A DNA stretch of 9,705 nt from JBBTVO01 sp038058335 (GTDB lineage Bacteria > Patescibacteriota > Microgenomatia > Levybacterales > UBA12049). The stretch covers positions 1 through 9,705 of the forward strand of contig JBBUBI010000017.1 of assembly GCA_038058335.1 (NCBI GenBank), written 5' to 3'. A program made the translations under genes and the position numbers. The notes below the pieces were generated by a model. That model was not told the DNA's origin, did no database searches, and saw only the letters and a list, made by a program, of their open reading frames with translations. This document shows, piece by piece, positions 1 through 5,089 of this stretch (the stretch's first letter is position 1; the number at the start of each line of letters is the position of its first letter).

Positions 1-55
1 CTAGGACGTCGGGCTTTCATCCCGAAAATCGAGGGTTCGACTCCCTCTGGGGTCA
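1..55 (+). tRNA. tRNA-Glu (anticodon UUC), 3' part; 5' end outside the window
   Basis: The anticodon stem TCGGG/CCCGA (9-13 and 21-25) encloses the 7-nt loop CTTTCAT with anticodon TTC at 16-18, which reads GAA/GAG codons. The T arm follows as GAGGG-TTCGACT-CCCTC (31-47). The 3' acceptor strand TGGGGTC plus discriminator A ends at 55. CCA is not encoded, so it would be added by the CCA-adding enzyme. The 3' half of the D stem (GGAC, 4-7) is present, and the acceptor 5' strand and most of the D arm lie left of the window. The TTC anticodon and GGAC D-stem match the usual bacterial tRNA-Glu pattern. Confidence 0.93.
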
Positions 56-73
56 CACATCTTGTAGTATTCC

Positions 74-94
74 ACCCAGACCCATTGGGTATTT
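74..94 (+). terminator. Possible weak terminator after tRNA-Glu
   Basis: A 5-bp hairpin ACCCA (74-78) / TGGGT (86-90) with a 7-nt loop is followed by ATTTT on the plus strand. It lies 19 nt after the tRNA. The stem is short and the T-run is only four, so this is a tentative call. No T-run follows on the minus strand. Confidence 0.35.
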
Positions 95-107
95 TCGATT
101 AGGATGA

Positions 108-275
108 TTATGCTTGTTGGGATTTTGCCTTCATGCCACACTTTGAGCACATTATTGAGTGCTCTTGATTCTCGCTGGCTTGACTGGCATGTGCTTCTTT
201 TGCGTGTTCATCCATCTCTTCGGAAGAGCCGAATTGTCCCCCACACATGGGACATTTTAATTGATTACTATCCAT
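108..275 (-). CDS. C2H2-type zinc-finger microprotein (55 aa)
   Basis: A short ORF runs from ATG at 275 to TAA at 108. The start is supported by an AAAGGGGTG ribosome binding site about 7 nt upstream. The protein has a C-X2-C-X12-H-X4-H finger (C8, C11, H24, H29) of the classical C2H2 spacing. A second CxxC knuckle (C43, C46, in MCSKCGMK) lies near the C-terminus, and a Ser/Gln/Glu-rich linker sits between them. It is the last gene of the minus-strand thiol cluster, 35 nt after the glutaredoxin. A metal-binding or nucleic-acid-binding role is likely but unproven. With four Cys it could also take part in thiol chemistry like its neighbours. The motif, ribosome binding site and operon position make it a real gene in my view. 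Confidence 0.75.
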   Translation of the reverse strand: MDSNQLKCPMCGGQFGSSEEMDEHAKEAHASQASENQEHSIMCSKCGMKAKSQQA

Positions 276-310
276 TTTATTTCACCCCTTTCATAAGTTT
301 AAAAGATTAC

Positions 311-559
311 TTATAGACCTAATTCTTTATCTAAAGCCTCTTTATTAAATCCTAAAATAGCGACTTGCTTCCCATCGTCTTTTGTAATATGAGTACATGG
401 AACGCCCATTGAGCCACAGGTATCAATTGATGCTTTCATTTGTTCTGGTTGCTCATCAATCAGCACATCTTCAAACGGAATATTCTTTTCCTTAAGATAG
501 CTTTTCAACATATGGCAGTAGGGACATGTGGTTGTGGAATATACTTTTACTTTTACCAT
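311..559 (-). CDS. Glutaredoxin-like protein, YruB type (82 aa)
   Basis: A compact thioredoxin-fold domain with a CPYC active site at C12-C15 follows the first beta strand (VKVYSTTTCPYC). The cis-proline loop is GVPC (P54), and the C-terminal GFNKEAL segment resembles the GF[DN]KEKL ending of the YruB/Uxx-star glutaredoxin family. Length is normal for a single-domain glutaredoxin. It should be cytoplasmic, as there is no signal peptide, and would reduce disulfides or act as an electron carrier. Cys55 directly after the cis-proline and Cys48 are additional thiols not usual in glutaredoxins. The start at 559 has a strong GGAGGGAGGTGA site 8 nt upstream, inside the end of the upstream GDCCVxC gene. 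The two genes overlap by 7 nt in different frames, so translational coupling is likely. Confidence 0.88.
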   Translation of the reverse strand: MVKVKVYSTTTCPYCHMLKSYLKEKNIPFEDVLIDEQPEQMKASIDTCGSMGVPCTHITKDDGKQVAILGFNKEALDKELGL

Positions 560-768
560 ACAGTTTCACCTCCCTCCTGCTGTTTTGAAGGACATTTTGT
601 GTCAGCGTATGAGCAGAAGACACAACAGTCTCCTGATTTTGCTTTTATTCTTTCTCCACAATGCGAACAAATATAGAAATATTTACACACGTCCGTAGGC
701 ATCTCTACTATCTGGTTTTTATTACAGTGAGGACAAGTTAATGTTGCTTTCATTTTGATAGGTTTCAT
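553..768 (-). CDS. GDCCVxC domain protein (71 aa, all-Cys form)
   Basis: This is a small Cys-rich protein with the diagnostic GDCCVFCSYADTKCP segment (residues 46-60), the hallmark of the GDCCVxC (seleno)protein family. It also has an N-terminal zinc-ribbon-like pair CPHC (C12, C15) and CSHC (C34, C37), nine Cys in total. Some family members carry selenocysteine, but here every such position is Cys and there is no in-frame TGA. The family's function is unknown, and members are often found near thiol or metal-handling genes. The start at 768 gives MKPIK. An alternative internal Met at 753 (MKATLTCPHC) cannot be excluded, since no clear ribosome binding site marks either. It begins 6 nt after the CcdA-DUF3179 stop and overlaps the glutaredoxin start. 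The final EGGETVW residues are encoded by the glutaredoxin ribosome binding site. Confidence 0.87.
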   Translation of the reverse strand: MKPIKMKATLTCPHCNKNQIVEMPTDVCKYFYICSHCGERIKAKSGDCCVFCSYADTKCPSKQQEGGETVW

Positions 769-774
769 ATGTTC

Positions 775-2436
775 TTATTGTTCATAAAGCTCTGTATCTG
801 GATGAAAAGCAGCCCAGGCAAACCAGAATAATCGCAGAGGGATGATCTCCTCATCGGTTTGGGTGTTTGTCACTTTTACTTCACCTGACGAGGTTCTCTC
901 AATCAATATGGGTGTCGTTCCTATCTTGTCTTCAATAGTTTGTCTGTTGTTGATAACATCTTCTGGGTATGCTTTTGCAAGATTCCCAATTTCAATTCCA
1001 TAGACAACAGTTTTTATCTGAAGTTGTTTATTCAAACCCTTAACGCCAAAATAAAGTTCGTCGTTTTCCTCATATGTACCGTATGGATATTGATCGTAAT
1101 TCCTATTATGTCCTGTATCTCTTGAAAGAACCTCCCCATTTGGGTGATCAGTTTTCCACTCACTCCAGGTTGTTGTACTAAGTAGTACGGGTCTTAGCTT
1201 CTCGTTCCGTCTTGCAGCAGGCCCAACGAGAGCCTCACCTGTTATTTGCTGCCATAAATTCCCTTCGTATCTGTCGTACATGACAAGATCTGAATTATGC
1301 AGTTTTCCCGATACCCCAAATTCAGTAATTACTTCATCAACTTTCCGCTCAAATGCCACAGCGGATCCGCATAGCGGGCAGAAGGTTATGGCAATTGGAT
1401 CACTCGCAACTGTGTCGTTTATGATCTCATGCCAATTCATAATTTTTTGGGGATATGCTCGATTGATTCCTTTATGTGAAATTGTTAGCACAGTATCTTC
1501 ATCAGCTAGCCATGCTACATCACCTACGTTGTCAAATTTAGGATTTGAAATTGCCGGAATACAATCTTTTCCATGACAGCCTTGTAACAGATCTTCTGAT
1601 TTCACTTTTGCACCAGTGAAATCTGATTGCAAAGGCACATCTTTTATAACAGTTGTCCCAGGTTCTGCTTTTTCAACCGATTCATCACTTCTGAGTTTTT
1701 TCAAAGATTCATCAACATTTAATTGGCTCTCAAAGGTTGATGCAAGCTGAGTCCAGGATTCCGGCAAATGTGATAGTGTCCATGCTTGAAGCGCCCTATC
1801 TGCTCCCATCCATATAAATAGTGCCGTTGCTAGAATTATTACTCCAAAAATTTGTCTCATTTTTTGATTGTTTTGTTTTACGAATCCAAGCTTTGAAGTA
1901 ATCCTACTTCCTCCTTTTGCTATAAAATACAATGGAATTCCGGTACCCAGCGCAAAAGCAAATGAAACAGCAACTGTCATAAACGAAAAAGAATTAACTG
2001 CGGCTAGTGTTGCAACTGCAGCTACAACCGGACCAATGCATGGGGTCCAAACAATTCCAAGGCTAACTCCTGTTATAAAACCTCCACCAAATCCATTACC
2101 TTGAGTTTGTGCTGGTTGTACTCGCCAATATCGCTCAATAAATACTTGTACCTTTTCCCAAATAACTGGAAAAACCATACTAAGTCCAAAAATGATAAGA
2201 AGTACTACGGCAAAATTACGTATTACATCAACTGGCACACCAAAAACTCTTACAATCGTAGCTAACAGAAGGGAAGCTATTGTAAAGCTTAAAACTAAAC
2301 CTGTAATAATACCTCTTATTCTCCATATTTTTCCATCAATTCCGCTAGCTAAAATTATCGGTAAAATTGGCAAAACGCATGGTGAAAAAACTGTTAAAAC
2401 TCCTGATATAAATGCAATTGGTATAAGTAAGAACAT
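775..2436 (-). CDS. CcdA-type membrane thiol transporter fused to DUF3179 (553 aa)
   Basis: Residues 1 to about 215 form a polytopic membrane domain of the CcdA/DsbD-beta type, with conserved FSPCVLP (C20) and WTPCIGP (C133), the two cysteines that pass electrons across the membrane. A polar linker of about 70 residues follows. Residues 286-550 are a DUF3179 domain containing LLQGCHGKDCIP (C287, C292), ITFCPLCGSAVAF (C353, C356), the SDLVMYDR block and a C-terminal FWFAWAAFHP. DUF3179 has no known function. CcdA family proteins normally end after the membrane domain (about 220-240 residues) and DUF3179 proteins are usually separate, so this looks like a genuine fusion in one uninterrupted frame. 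The CPLC motif could receive electrons directly from the membrane part. Translation starts 1 nt after the upstream thioredoxin stop with no ribosome binding site, implying coupling. A non-fused misassembly is unlikely, as there is no frameshift. Confidence 0.9.
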   Translation of the reverse strand: MFLLIPIAFISGVLTVFSPCVLPILPIILASGIDGKIWRIRGIITGLVLSFTIASLLLATIVRVFGVPVDVIRNFAVVLLIIFGLSMVFPVIWEKVQVFIERYWRVQPAQTQGNGFGGGFITGVSLGIVWTPCIGPVVAAVATLAAVNSFSFMTVAVSFAFALGTGIPLYFIAKGGSRITSKLGFVKQNNQKMRQIFGVIILATALFIWMGADRALQAWTLSHLPESWTQLASTFESQLNVDESLKKLRSDESVEKAEPGTTVIKDVPLQSDFTGAKVKSEDLLQGCHGKDCIPAISNPKFDNVGDVAWLADEDTVLTISHKGINRAYPQKIMNWHEIINDTVASDPIAITFCPLCGSAVAFERKVDEVITEFGVSGKLHNSDLVMYDRYEGNLWQQITGEALVGPAARRNEKLRPVLLSTTTWSEWKTDHPNGEVLSRDTGHNRNYDQYPYGTYEENDELYFGVKGLNKQLQIKTVVYGIEIGNLAKAYPEDVINNRQTIEDKIGTTPILIERTSSGEVKVTNTQTDEEIIPLRLFWFAWAAFHPDTELYEQ

Positions 2437-2437
2437 A

Positions 2438-2878
2438 TTAATTTAAATTATTTAACAAATCGTCAAAATCAGTTCCAATCCATCTTTTTATTTCACGGCC
2501 ATTACTATCTAGTAAAACCAATGTTGTCTGCATAGTAACTGCGTATTTTGTCTTAGTTTTTTTATCATTATCATAATCAACTTTTAGAATTATCACATCT
2601 TTTGGTATTTCACTTAATCTGTTTTTTATTTCTTTTTCTAAAGCTATGCAATTAGAGCACCAGGTAGTTGCTGCAAAAAATAAAACAGTTTTACCTTTTT
2701 TTTGAGAAAGTGCTTGATTGCTGCTTGAATAATCCAAATAATTTATTCTGTCGGCGAGTAACTGTTGAGAGTTTTGTGAGGAAGAGTTTGGTCCTGATAT
2801 GAGGTTATCTTTGAAGAAAATAAACCCACTTACAATTACTACAAAAATTAACGCAATAAAAATATTGAATGGTTTCAT
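2438..2878 (-). CDS. Membrane-anchored thioredoxin-fold protein 2 (146 aa), WCSNC
   Basis: With the ATG at 2878, the protein starts MKPFNIFIALIFVVIVSGF, a single N-terminal membrane anchor with a lysine before it. A Ser/Gln-rich linker follows, then a thioredoxin-like domain with active site TTWCSNC (C74, C77). A longer reading from a TTG at 2959 would overlap the upstream gene by 17 nt and add a 27-residue leader across a strong hairpin, so I reject it. The domain is a paralogue of the next gene upstream: both have LFFAA-x2-WCxxC, LxVDYD and a TMQxT segment. Where thioredoxins have the cis-proline, this one has Thr (TMQTT). It probably acts outside the membrane and is likely re-reduced by the adjacent CcdA domain. 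The CcdA-DUF3179 gene begins 1 nt after its stop. Confidence 0.83.
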   Translation of the reverse strand: MKPFNIFIALIFVVIVSGFIFFKDNLISGPNSSSQNSQQLLADRINYLDYSSSNQALSQKKGKTVLFFAATTWCSNCIALEKEIKNRLSEIPKDVIILKVDYDNDKKTKTKYAVTMQTTLVLLDSNGREIKRWIGTDFDDLLNNLN

Positions 2879-2896
2879 AGATATATGCTTACCTAG

Positions 2897-2931
2897 TATT
2901 AGGAGCTCAACTACTATTGCTGCTCCTAATA
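2897..2931 (-). promoter_or_regulatory. Hairpin between the two thioredoxin genes
   Basis: A perfect 10-bp inverted repeat, TATTAGGAGC (2897-2906) / GCTCCTAATA (2922-2931), has a 15-nt loop. It lies in the 64-nt gap between the stop of thioredoxin 1 and the ATG of thioredoxin 2. No T-run follows, so it is not a typical terminator. A role in mRNA processing, stability or differential expression of the two cistrons is an inference. Confidence 0.55.
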
Positions 2932-2942
2932 TCAAATCAGCA

Positions 2943-3443
2943 TCATTTAAGGTTGGCAAGTAATGCTTTTACTCCTTGTCCTCCGCTATTCCATCTTGTT
3001 ACTTCCTTTCCAAGGCTATCAACCTGAATGAAAGTATCCTGCATGGTTATTGCATACTCCTGTTTTAAGTCCTTTGCGGTGTCATAGTCCACTCGTAAAA
3101 TTGTGACATCTGCTGGGACTTTGTCAAAGTTTGCCTGTATATCTTTATCCGCTGCCTGACATGATGGACACCATGCAAGTGCTGCAAAAAATAGCACTGC
3201 TTTGCCATCGTTTTCCGTTGCTTTTGCCAGATTTGCCTCAGAGTAATCAACATATCTTTGGGAAAGCGATGAGTCATCAGCTTGAGCGGCAGGCTGTGAA
3301 TTCTCAGCTTCATTTTGTATCGAATTTGGTTGTGTAGCTACCTGATTTTCAGTTGTGGAAGAGTTTGAGTTATTAAGCACGAAAAATCCTCCACCGGCTA
3401 ATACCAGCACTACTATTCCAATTACTATATAAGATGTTTTCAT
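2943..3443 (-). CDS. Membrane-anchored thioredoxin-fold protein 1 (166 aa), WCPSC
   Basis: The start at 3443 (MKTSYIVIGIVVLVLAGGGFF) is preferred over the upstream in-frame ATG at 3461, because an AAAGGGGGTGA ribosome binding site lies about 6 nt upstream of 3443. Residues 4-24 form an N-terminal membrane anchor. An Asn/Ser/Gln-rich linker follows, then a thioredoxin domain with active site LAWCPSC (C92, C95), LRVDYD and a TMQDTFIQVDSLGKE strand-turn. Aspartate occupies the position of the normal cis-proline, which also differs in its paralogue downstream. It is predicted to face outward, tethered to the membrane, and to exchange electrons with CcdA. It is the first clear thiol gene of the cluster. 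Its ribosome binding site contains the stop codon of the small upstream ORF. Confidence 0.87.
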   Translation of the reverse strand: MKTSYIVIGIVVLVLAGGGFFVLNNSNSSTTENQVATQPNSIQNEAENSQPAAQADDSSLSQRYVDYSEANLAKATENDGKAVLFFAALAWCPSCQAADKDIQANFDKVPADVTILRVDYDTAKDLKQEYAITMQDTFIQVDSLGKEVTRWNSGGQGVKALLANLK

Positions 3444-3447
3444 ATAT

Positions 3448-3615
3448 TCACCCCCTTTCATTTACTAATTTTAATTCTTGTCTGGTTGTAAACAATTTAG
3501 AGATCAAAGAAATAACAGAGGTTTTTTCCGATGATCTTATTTTTTTGGATTTTAACTGAGAGAGTGTTTTTTCTAATGATGTCTCGTCATCACAACAAAC
3601 TGTAATACCTTTCAT
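3448..3615 (-). CDS. Small hypothetical protein (55 aa) coupled to thioredoxin 1
   Basis: An in-frame ORF starts MKGITVCCDDETSLEK and ends VNERG. Its TGA lies inside the GGGGGTGA ribosome binding site of the thioredoxin gene, only 4 nt before that gene's ATG. The protein is rich in Lys and Ser and has an adjacent Cys pair (C7, C8) but no family that I recognise. There is no ribosome binding site, but a TATCAT hexamer ends 7 nt before the ATG, as in the leaderless starts elsewhere in this window. It could be a real small gene or a leader peptide that couples translation into the thioredoxin gene. The ORF is short, so chance cannot be excluded. Confidence 0.45.
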   Translation of the reverse strand: MKGITVCCDDETSLEKTLSQLKSKKIRSSEKTSVISLISKLFTTRQELKLVNERG

Positions 3616-3666
3616 ACAATGATGATATGAAGAATTTAAAGGAAATTCTGTCAGCTGTAGGACAAA

Positions 3667-4332
3667 TTAAGAAGTTGAAAACTGTTTGAGTCTCGTAGGG
3701 TCAAATTGAATTGATTTTCCCTGCCTGGTAATAAGCCCTTTTTTCTCAAGTTGGTTAATGAGTGTAGTTACGGTTTGGCGTGAGATACCTAGCATTTGAG
3801 AAAGTTCTTCATGAGTGAATTTCTCTGAAACGATCATAGAATCATCTGCCTTCTTTTTGCCTAGGTTTAAAAGCAGCTTGATTATTCTCTGAAATGCGCT
3901 ATCTGAGGCAATAGATGACATTCTCTTTTCAACATGTGTTAAACGATTGAATAGCTGCTTCATCAATTTTTCTGAAAGCTCAGGATACTGACTAACCATC
4001 GAGAAAAACTTATCTTTATTGAGTGAGCACACATAAGAGTCAGTAGTTGCTTCGACAAATAATTCTGAATCACCATCCGTACCCAAGTCTCCAAAAAAAC
4101 TCCCTGGAAGAAGCCGTTCAACGATGACTTTTTTCCCAGAAGGAGTTATCTGATATAGCTCCACTTGTCCAGTTTTTACTAAAAATACTTTATCTTTATC
4201 TCCGGGTTCGAAAATAACTTCTCTTTTGCAGTATTCCTTCATTGCAAAAAGGGATTCAATTCCCTGTAATTTATCTTTTGCTAACCCCTTAAACAAATCA
4301 AGTTGCTGAATATACCAAAGTTTTTTGTTCAT
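3667..4332 (-). CDS. Crp/Fnr-family transcriptional regulator (221 aa)
   Basis: The N-terminal cyclic-nucleotide-binding-like beta roll spans about residues 10-125 (EPGDKDKVFLVKTGQVELY, LLPGSFFGDLG). A long dimerisation helix follows (about 112-155), then a winged helix-turn-helix at about 171-200 (FTHEELSQMLGISRQTVTTLI). Length is typical of the family. The N-terminal Cys cluster that holds the Fnr iron-sulfur centre is absent: there are only C35 and C102. The cAMP-contacting Arg of the Crp phosphate cassette is also not evident in the DSELFVEA stretch, so the effector is unknown. The start at 4332 has no ribosome binding site but sits 7 nt after an extended -10, pointing to leaderless mRNA. 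It heads the minus-strand thiol cluster, with 51 nt before the next ORF and no terminator seen, so it may control that cluster and itself. Confidence 0.92.
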   Translation of the reverse strand: MNKKLWYIQQLDLFKGLAKDKLQGIESLFAMKEYCKREVIFEPGDKDKVFLVKTGQVELYQITPSGKKVIVERLLPGSFFGDLGTDGDSELFVEATTDSYVCSLNKDKFFSMVSQYPELSEKLMKQLFNRLTHVEKRMSSIASDSAFQRIIKLLLNLGKKKADDSMIVSEKFTHEELSQMLGISRQTVTTLINQLEKKGLITRQGKSIQFDPTRLKQFSTS

Positions 4333-4338
4333 ACGTTC

Positions 4339-4347
4339 ATTTTATCA
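4339..4347 (-). promoter_or_regulatory. Extended -10 promoter of the Crp/Fnr gene
   Basis: On the minus strand TGATAAAAT (TGn plus a -10 with one mismatch to TATAAT) ends 7 nt before the ATG. Transcription would therefore start at or next to the start codon, giving leaderless mRNA. No convincing -35 is seen at 17 nt. Confidence 0.55.
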
Positions 4348-4365
4348 GATATTTGAACCGTCATG

Positions 4366-4377
4366 TGTGAAGTCACC
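4366..4377 (-). promoter_or_regulatory. Palindrome near -40 of the Crp/Fnr gene, possible operator
   Basis: GTGA-AG-TCAC (4367-4376) is a perfect inverted repeat resembling Crp half-sites, but with a 2-nt rather than 6-nt spacer. Its centre is about 40 nt before the predicted transcription start, where class II Crp/Fnr activators bind. Autoregulation is an inference. Confidence 0.3.
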
Positions 4378-4401
4378 AAAAGCCCCTTCAAAAGAAGGGG
4401 C
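4378..4401 (-). terminator. Intrinsic-terminator-like hairpin, minus strand
   Basis: A perfect 8-bp stem GCCCCTTC (4382-4389) / GAAGGGGC (4394-4401) has a 4-nt loop, and on the minus strand it is followed by TTTT. It would end transcripts arriving from 4402 upward, just before the Crp/Fnr promoter. The T-run is short, so strength is uncertain. On the plus strand the stem has no T-run. Confidence 0.5.
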
Positions 4402-4416
4402 GGGGTCTTAGGACAA

Positions 4417-4589
4417 CTTAAGGCGGAACAATTTAACCCCTTAGTAAATTCTGCTCGTACTAATCTTTAATCTTTCGGATAGGGCAAACTCTTAATATAT
4501 TAAACTATATCAATGAGCCTTAAAATAATAGCCTCATGAGGTGTATCATTTGTCTCGCTTAGCCTCGATGATGGGACAGTCGCCTTAAG
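4417..4589. other. Gene-free region closed by a 9-bp long-range inverted repeat
   Basis: CTTAAGGCG (4417-4425) is exactly complementary to CGCCTTAAG (4581-4589), with one further G-U pair possible on the inner side. The 155 nt between contain a 12-bp palindrome TTAATATATTAA (about 4493-4504), the palindrome CCTCATGAGG (about 4532-4541) and a TTAGT/ACTAA stem (about 4441-4464). No ORF of note is present. On the minus strand it is followed by the hairpin terminator at 4378-4401, consistent with a structured RNA of about 170-200 nt. I could not match it to tmRNA, RNase P or SRP signatures, and 6S RNA is possible by size only. The strand is unresolved. Confidence 0.4.
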
Positions 4590-4590
4590 A

Positions 4591-4599
4591 TGATATAAT
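4591..4599 (+). promoter_or_regulatory. Extended -10 promoter of candidate sRNA
   Basis: TGATATAAT is a perfect TGn-TATAAT extended -10. Its expected start point, about 7 nt on, is 4606, exactly where the hairpin RNA begins. A partial -35, GGGACA (4573-4578), lies at 15 nt spacing. Confidence 0.65.
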
Positions 4600-4605
4600 G
4601 ATGTA

Positions 4606-4662
4606 GGATGTGAGCTATAAGGCCGAATCGGTGCTAGACACGTATGGCTCACATCATTTTTT
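4606..4662 (+). ncRNA. Candidate small RNA with terminator hairpin (about 57 nt)
   Basis: The predicted transcript starts GGATGTGAGC and its 9-bp stem GATGTGAGC (4607-4615) / GCTCACATC (4647-4655) closes nearly the whole RNA. A run of six T (4657-4662) follows directly, as in an intrinsic terminator. The 31-nt apical part has small self-complementary pieces (CCG-AAT-CGG at 4623-4631 and an overlapping GTG-CTAGA-CAC). No start codon with a meaningful ORF is present. A self-contained promoter-RNA-terminator unit in a gene-free gap supports a dedicated sRNA gene. It matches no family that I recognise. An alternative is that it is only the terminator of a longer plus-strand transcript. Confidence 0.55.
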
Positions 4663-4733
4663 AATAAAATCTAGCTTCAGTATTTTCCTCAATCTAGACA
4701 CATCCTCATGGGATTCGGACTTTTCACCCACCA

Positions 4734-4768
4734 TGAAGAGGTATCCCCAAGATTGAGATACCTCTTCA
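4734..4768 (-). repeat. 12-bp hairpin downstream of the YCII gene
   Basis: TGAAGAGGTATC (4734-4745) and GATACCTCTTCA (4757-4768) are perfectly complementary, with an 11-nt loop. It lies 31 nt beyond the YCII gene stop on the minus strand. No T-run follows on either strand, so it may be a factor-dependent terminator or an mRNA 3' stabiliser. Nothing else convincing is seen in 4663-4798. Confidence 0.5.
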
Positions 4769-4798
4769 CAAACTATTGCCTTTACTTTACAAGGTTCC

Positions 4799-5089
4799 CT
4801 ACATTGACATAGCTTCGTAAACTCGCATGCTGGTGATTATCGGACAGCTTTTGGCGAGCTTTACGGCTCCATCCATGCTTTCCGCATTGATGATTGTGTA
4901 GCCGGTTATTGCCCCTTTATCATGCGGCAGTCCTTTGACTCCACCGACTGTGATCTCTTTTCCAGGTCCAAACGGATTACCGCTGTCAACTATATGCTCT
5001 TTTATTTCTCCAAACCACTTCATCCACGCGTCCATGATCTCCTTGGTTGGGTTCTCATAACCAACAGCTAATAACACAAATTTTTTCAT
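4799..5089 (-). CDS. YCII-related domain protein (96 aa)
   Basis: This is a small ferredoxin-like-fold protein. The N-terminal MKKFVLLAVGYENP strand, the central VGGVKGLP and the GYTIINAESMDGAVKLAKSCPI segment match the YCII-domain pattern, in which the last segment usually reads G-[YF]-x-[IL]-[IL]-x-A-x-[SD]-x-[DE]-x-A-x2-[IL]-x3-[CH]-P. YCII proteins are small, mostly uncharacterised, and often lie next to ArsR or sigma-factor genes. Here the gene overlaps the ArsR-type regulator by 4 nt (ATGA). A strong GGGAGGTGAAG ribosome binding site lies in the end of that regulator gene, so the two are one operon. The hairpin at 4734-4768 probably marks the transcript end. The function is unknown, with an enzymatic or stress role inferred from the family only. 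Confidence 0.85.
   Translation of the reverse strand: MKKFVLLAVGYENPTKEIMDAWMKWFGEIKEHIVDSGNPFGPGKEITVGGVKGLPHDKGAITGYTIINAESMDGAVKLAKSCPIITSMRVYEAMSM

Noticed and set aside
2879..2959. Longer thioredoxin 2 starting at a TTG (2959)
   Set aside because: It would overlap the upstream gene, translate a 10-bp hairpin and place residues in front of a normal membrane anchor that already begins with Met-Lys.
3065..3313. Alternative-frame ORF inside thioredoxin 1
   Set aside because: It is antisense-free but lies fully in another frame of a clear thioredoxin gene and has no family features.
4381..4662. tmRNA or RNase P RNA
   Set aside because: No tRNA-like ends or T-loop of tmRNA, no tag ORF, and no conserved RNase P core motifs on either strand.
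4654..4734. A 26-codon minus-strand ORF (MVGEKSESHEDVSRLRK...) after the YCII hairpin
   Set aside because: No ribosome binding site, the ATG abuts a 12-bp hairpin, and its end overlaps the terminator stem of the plus-strand sRNA. Too short to distinguish from chance.
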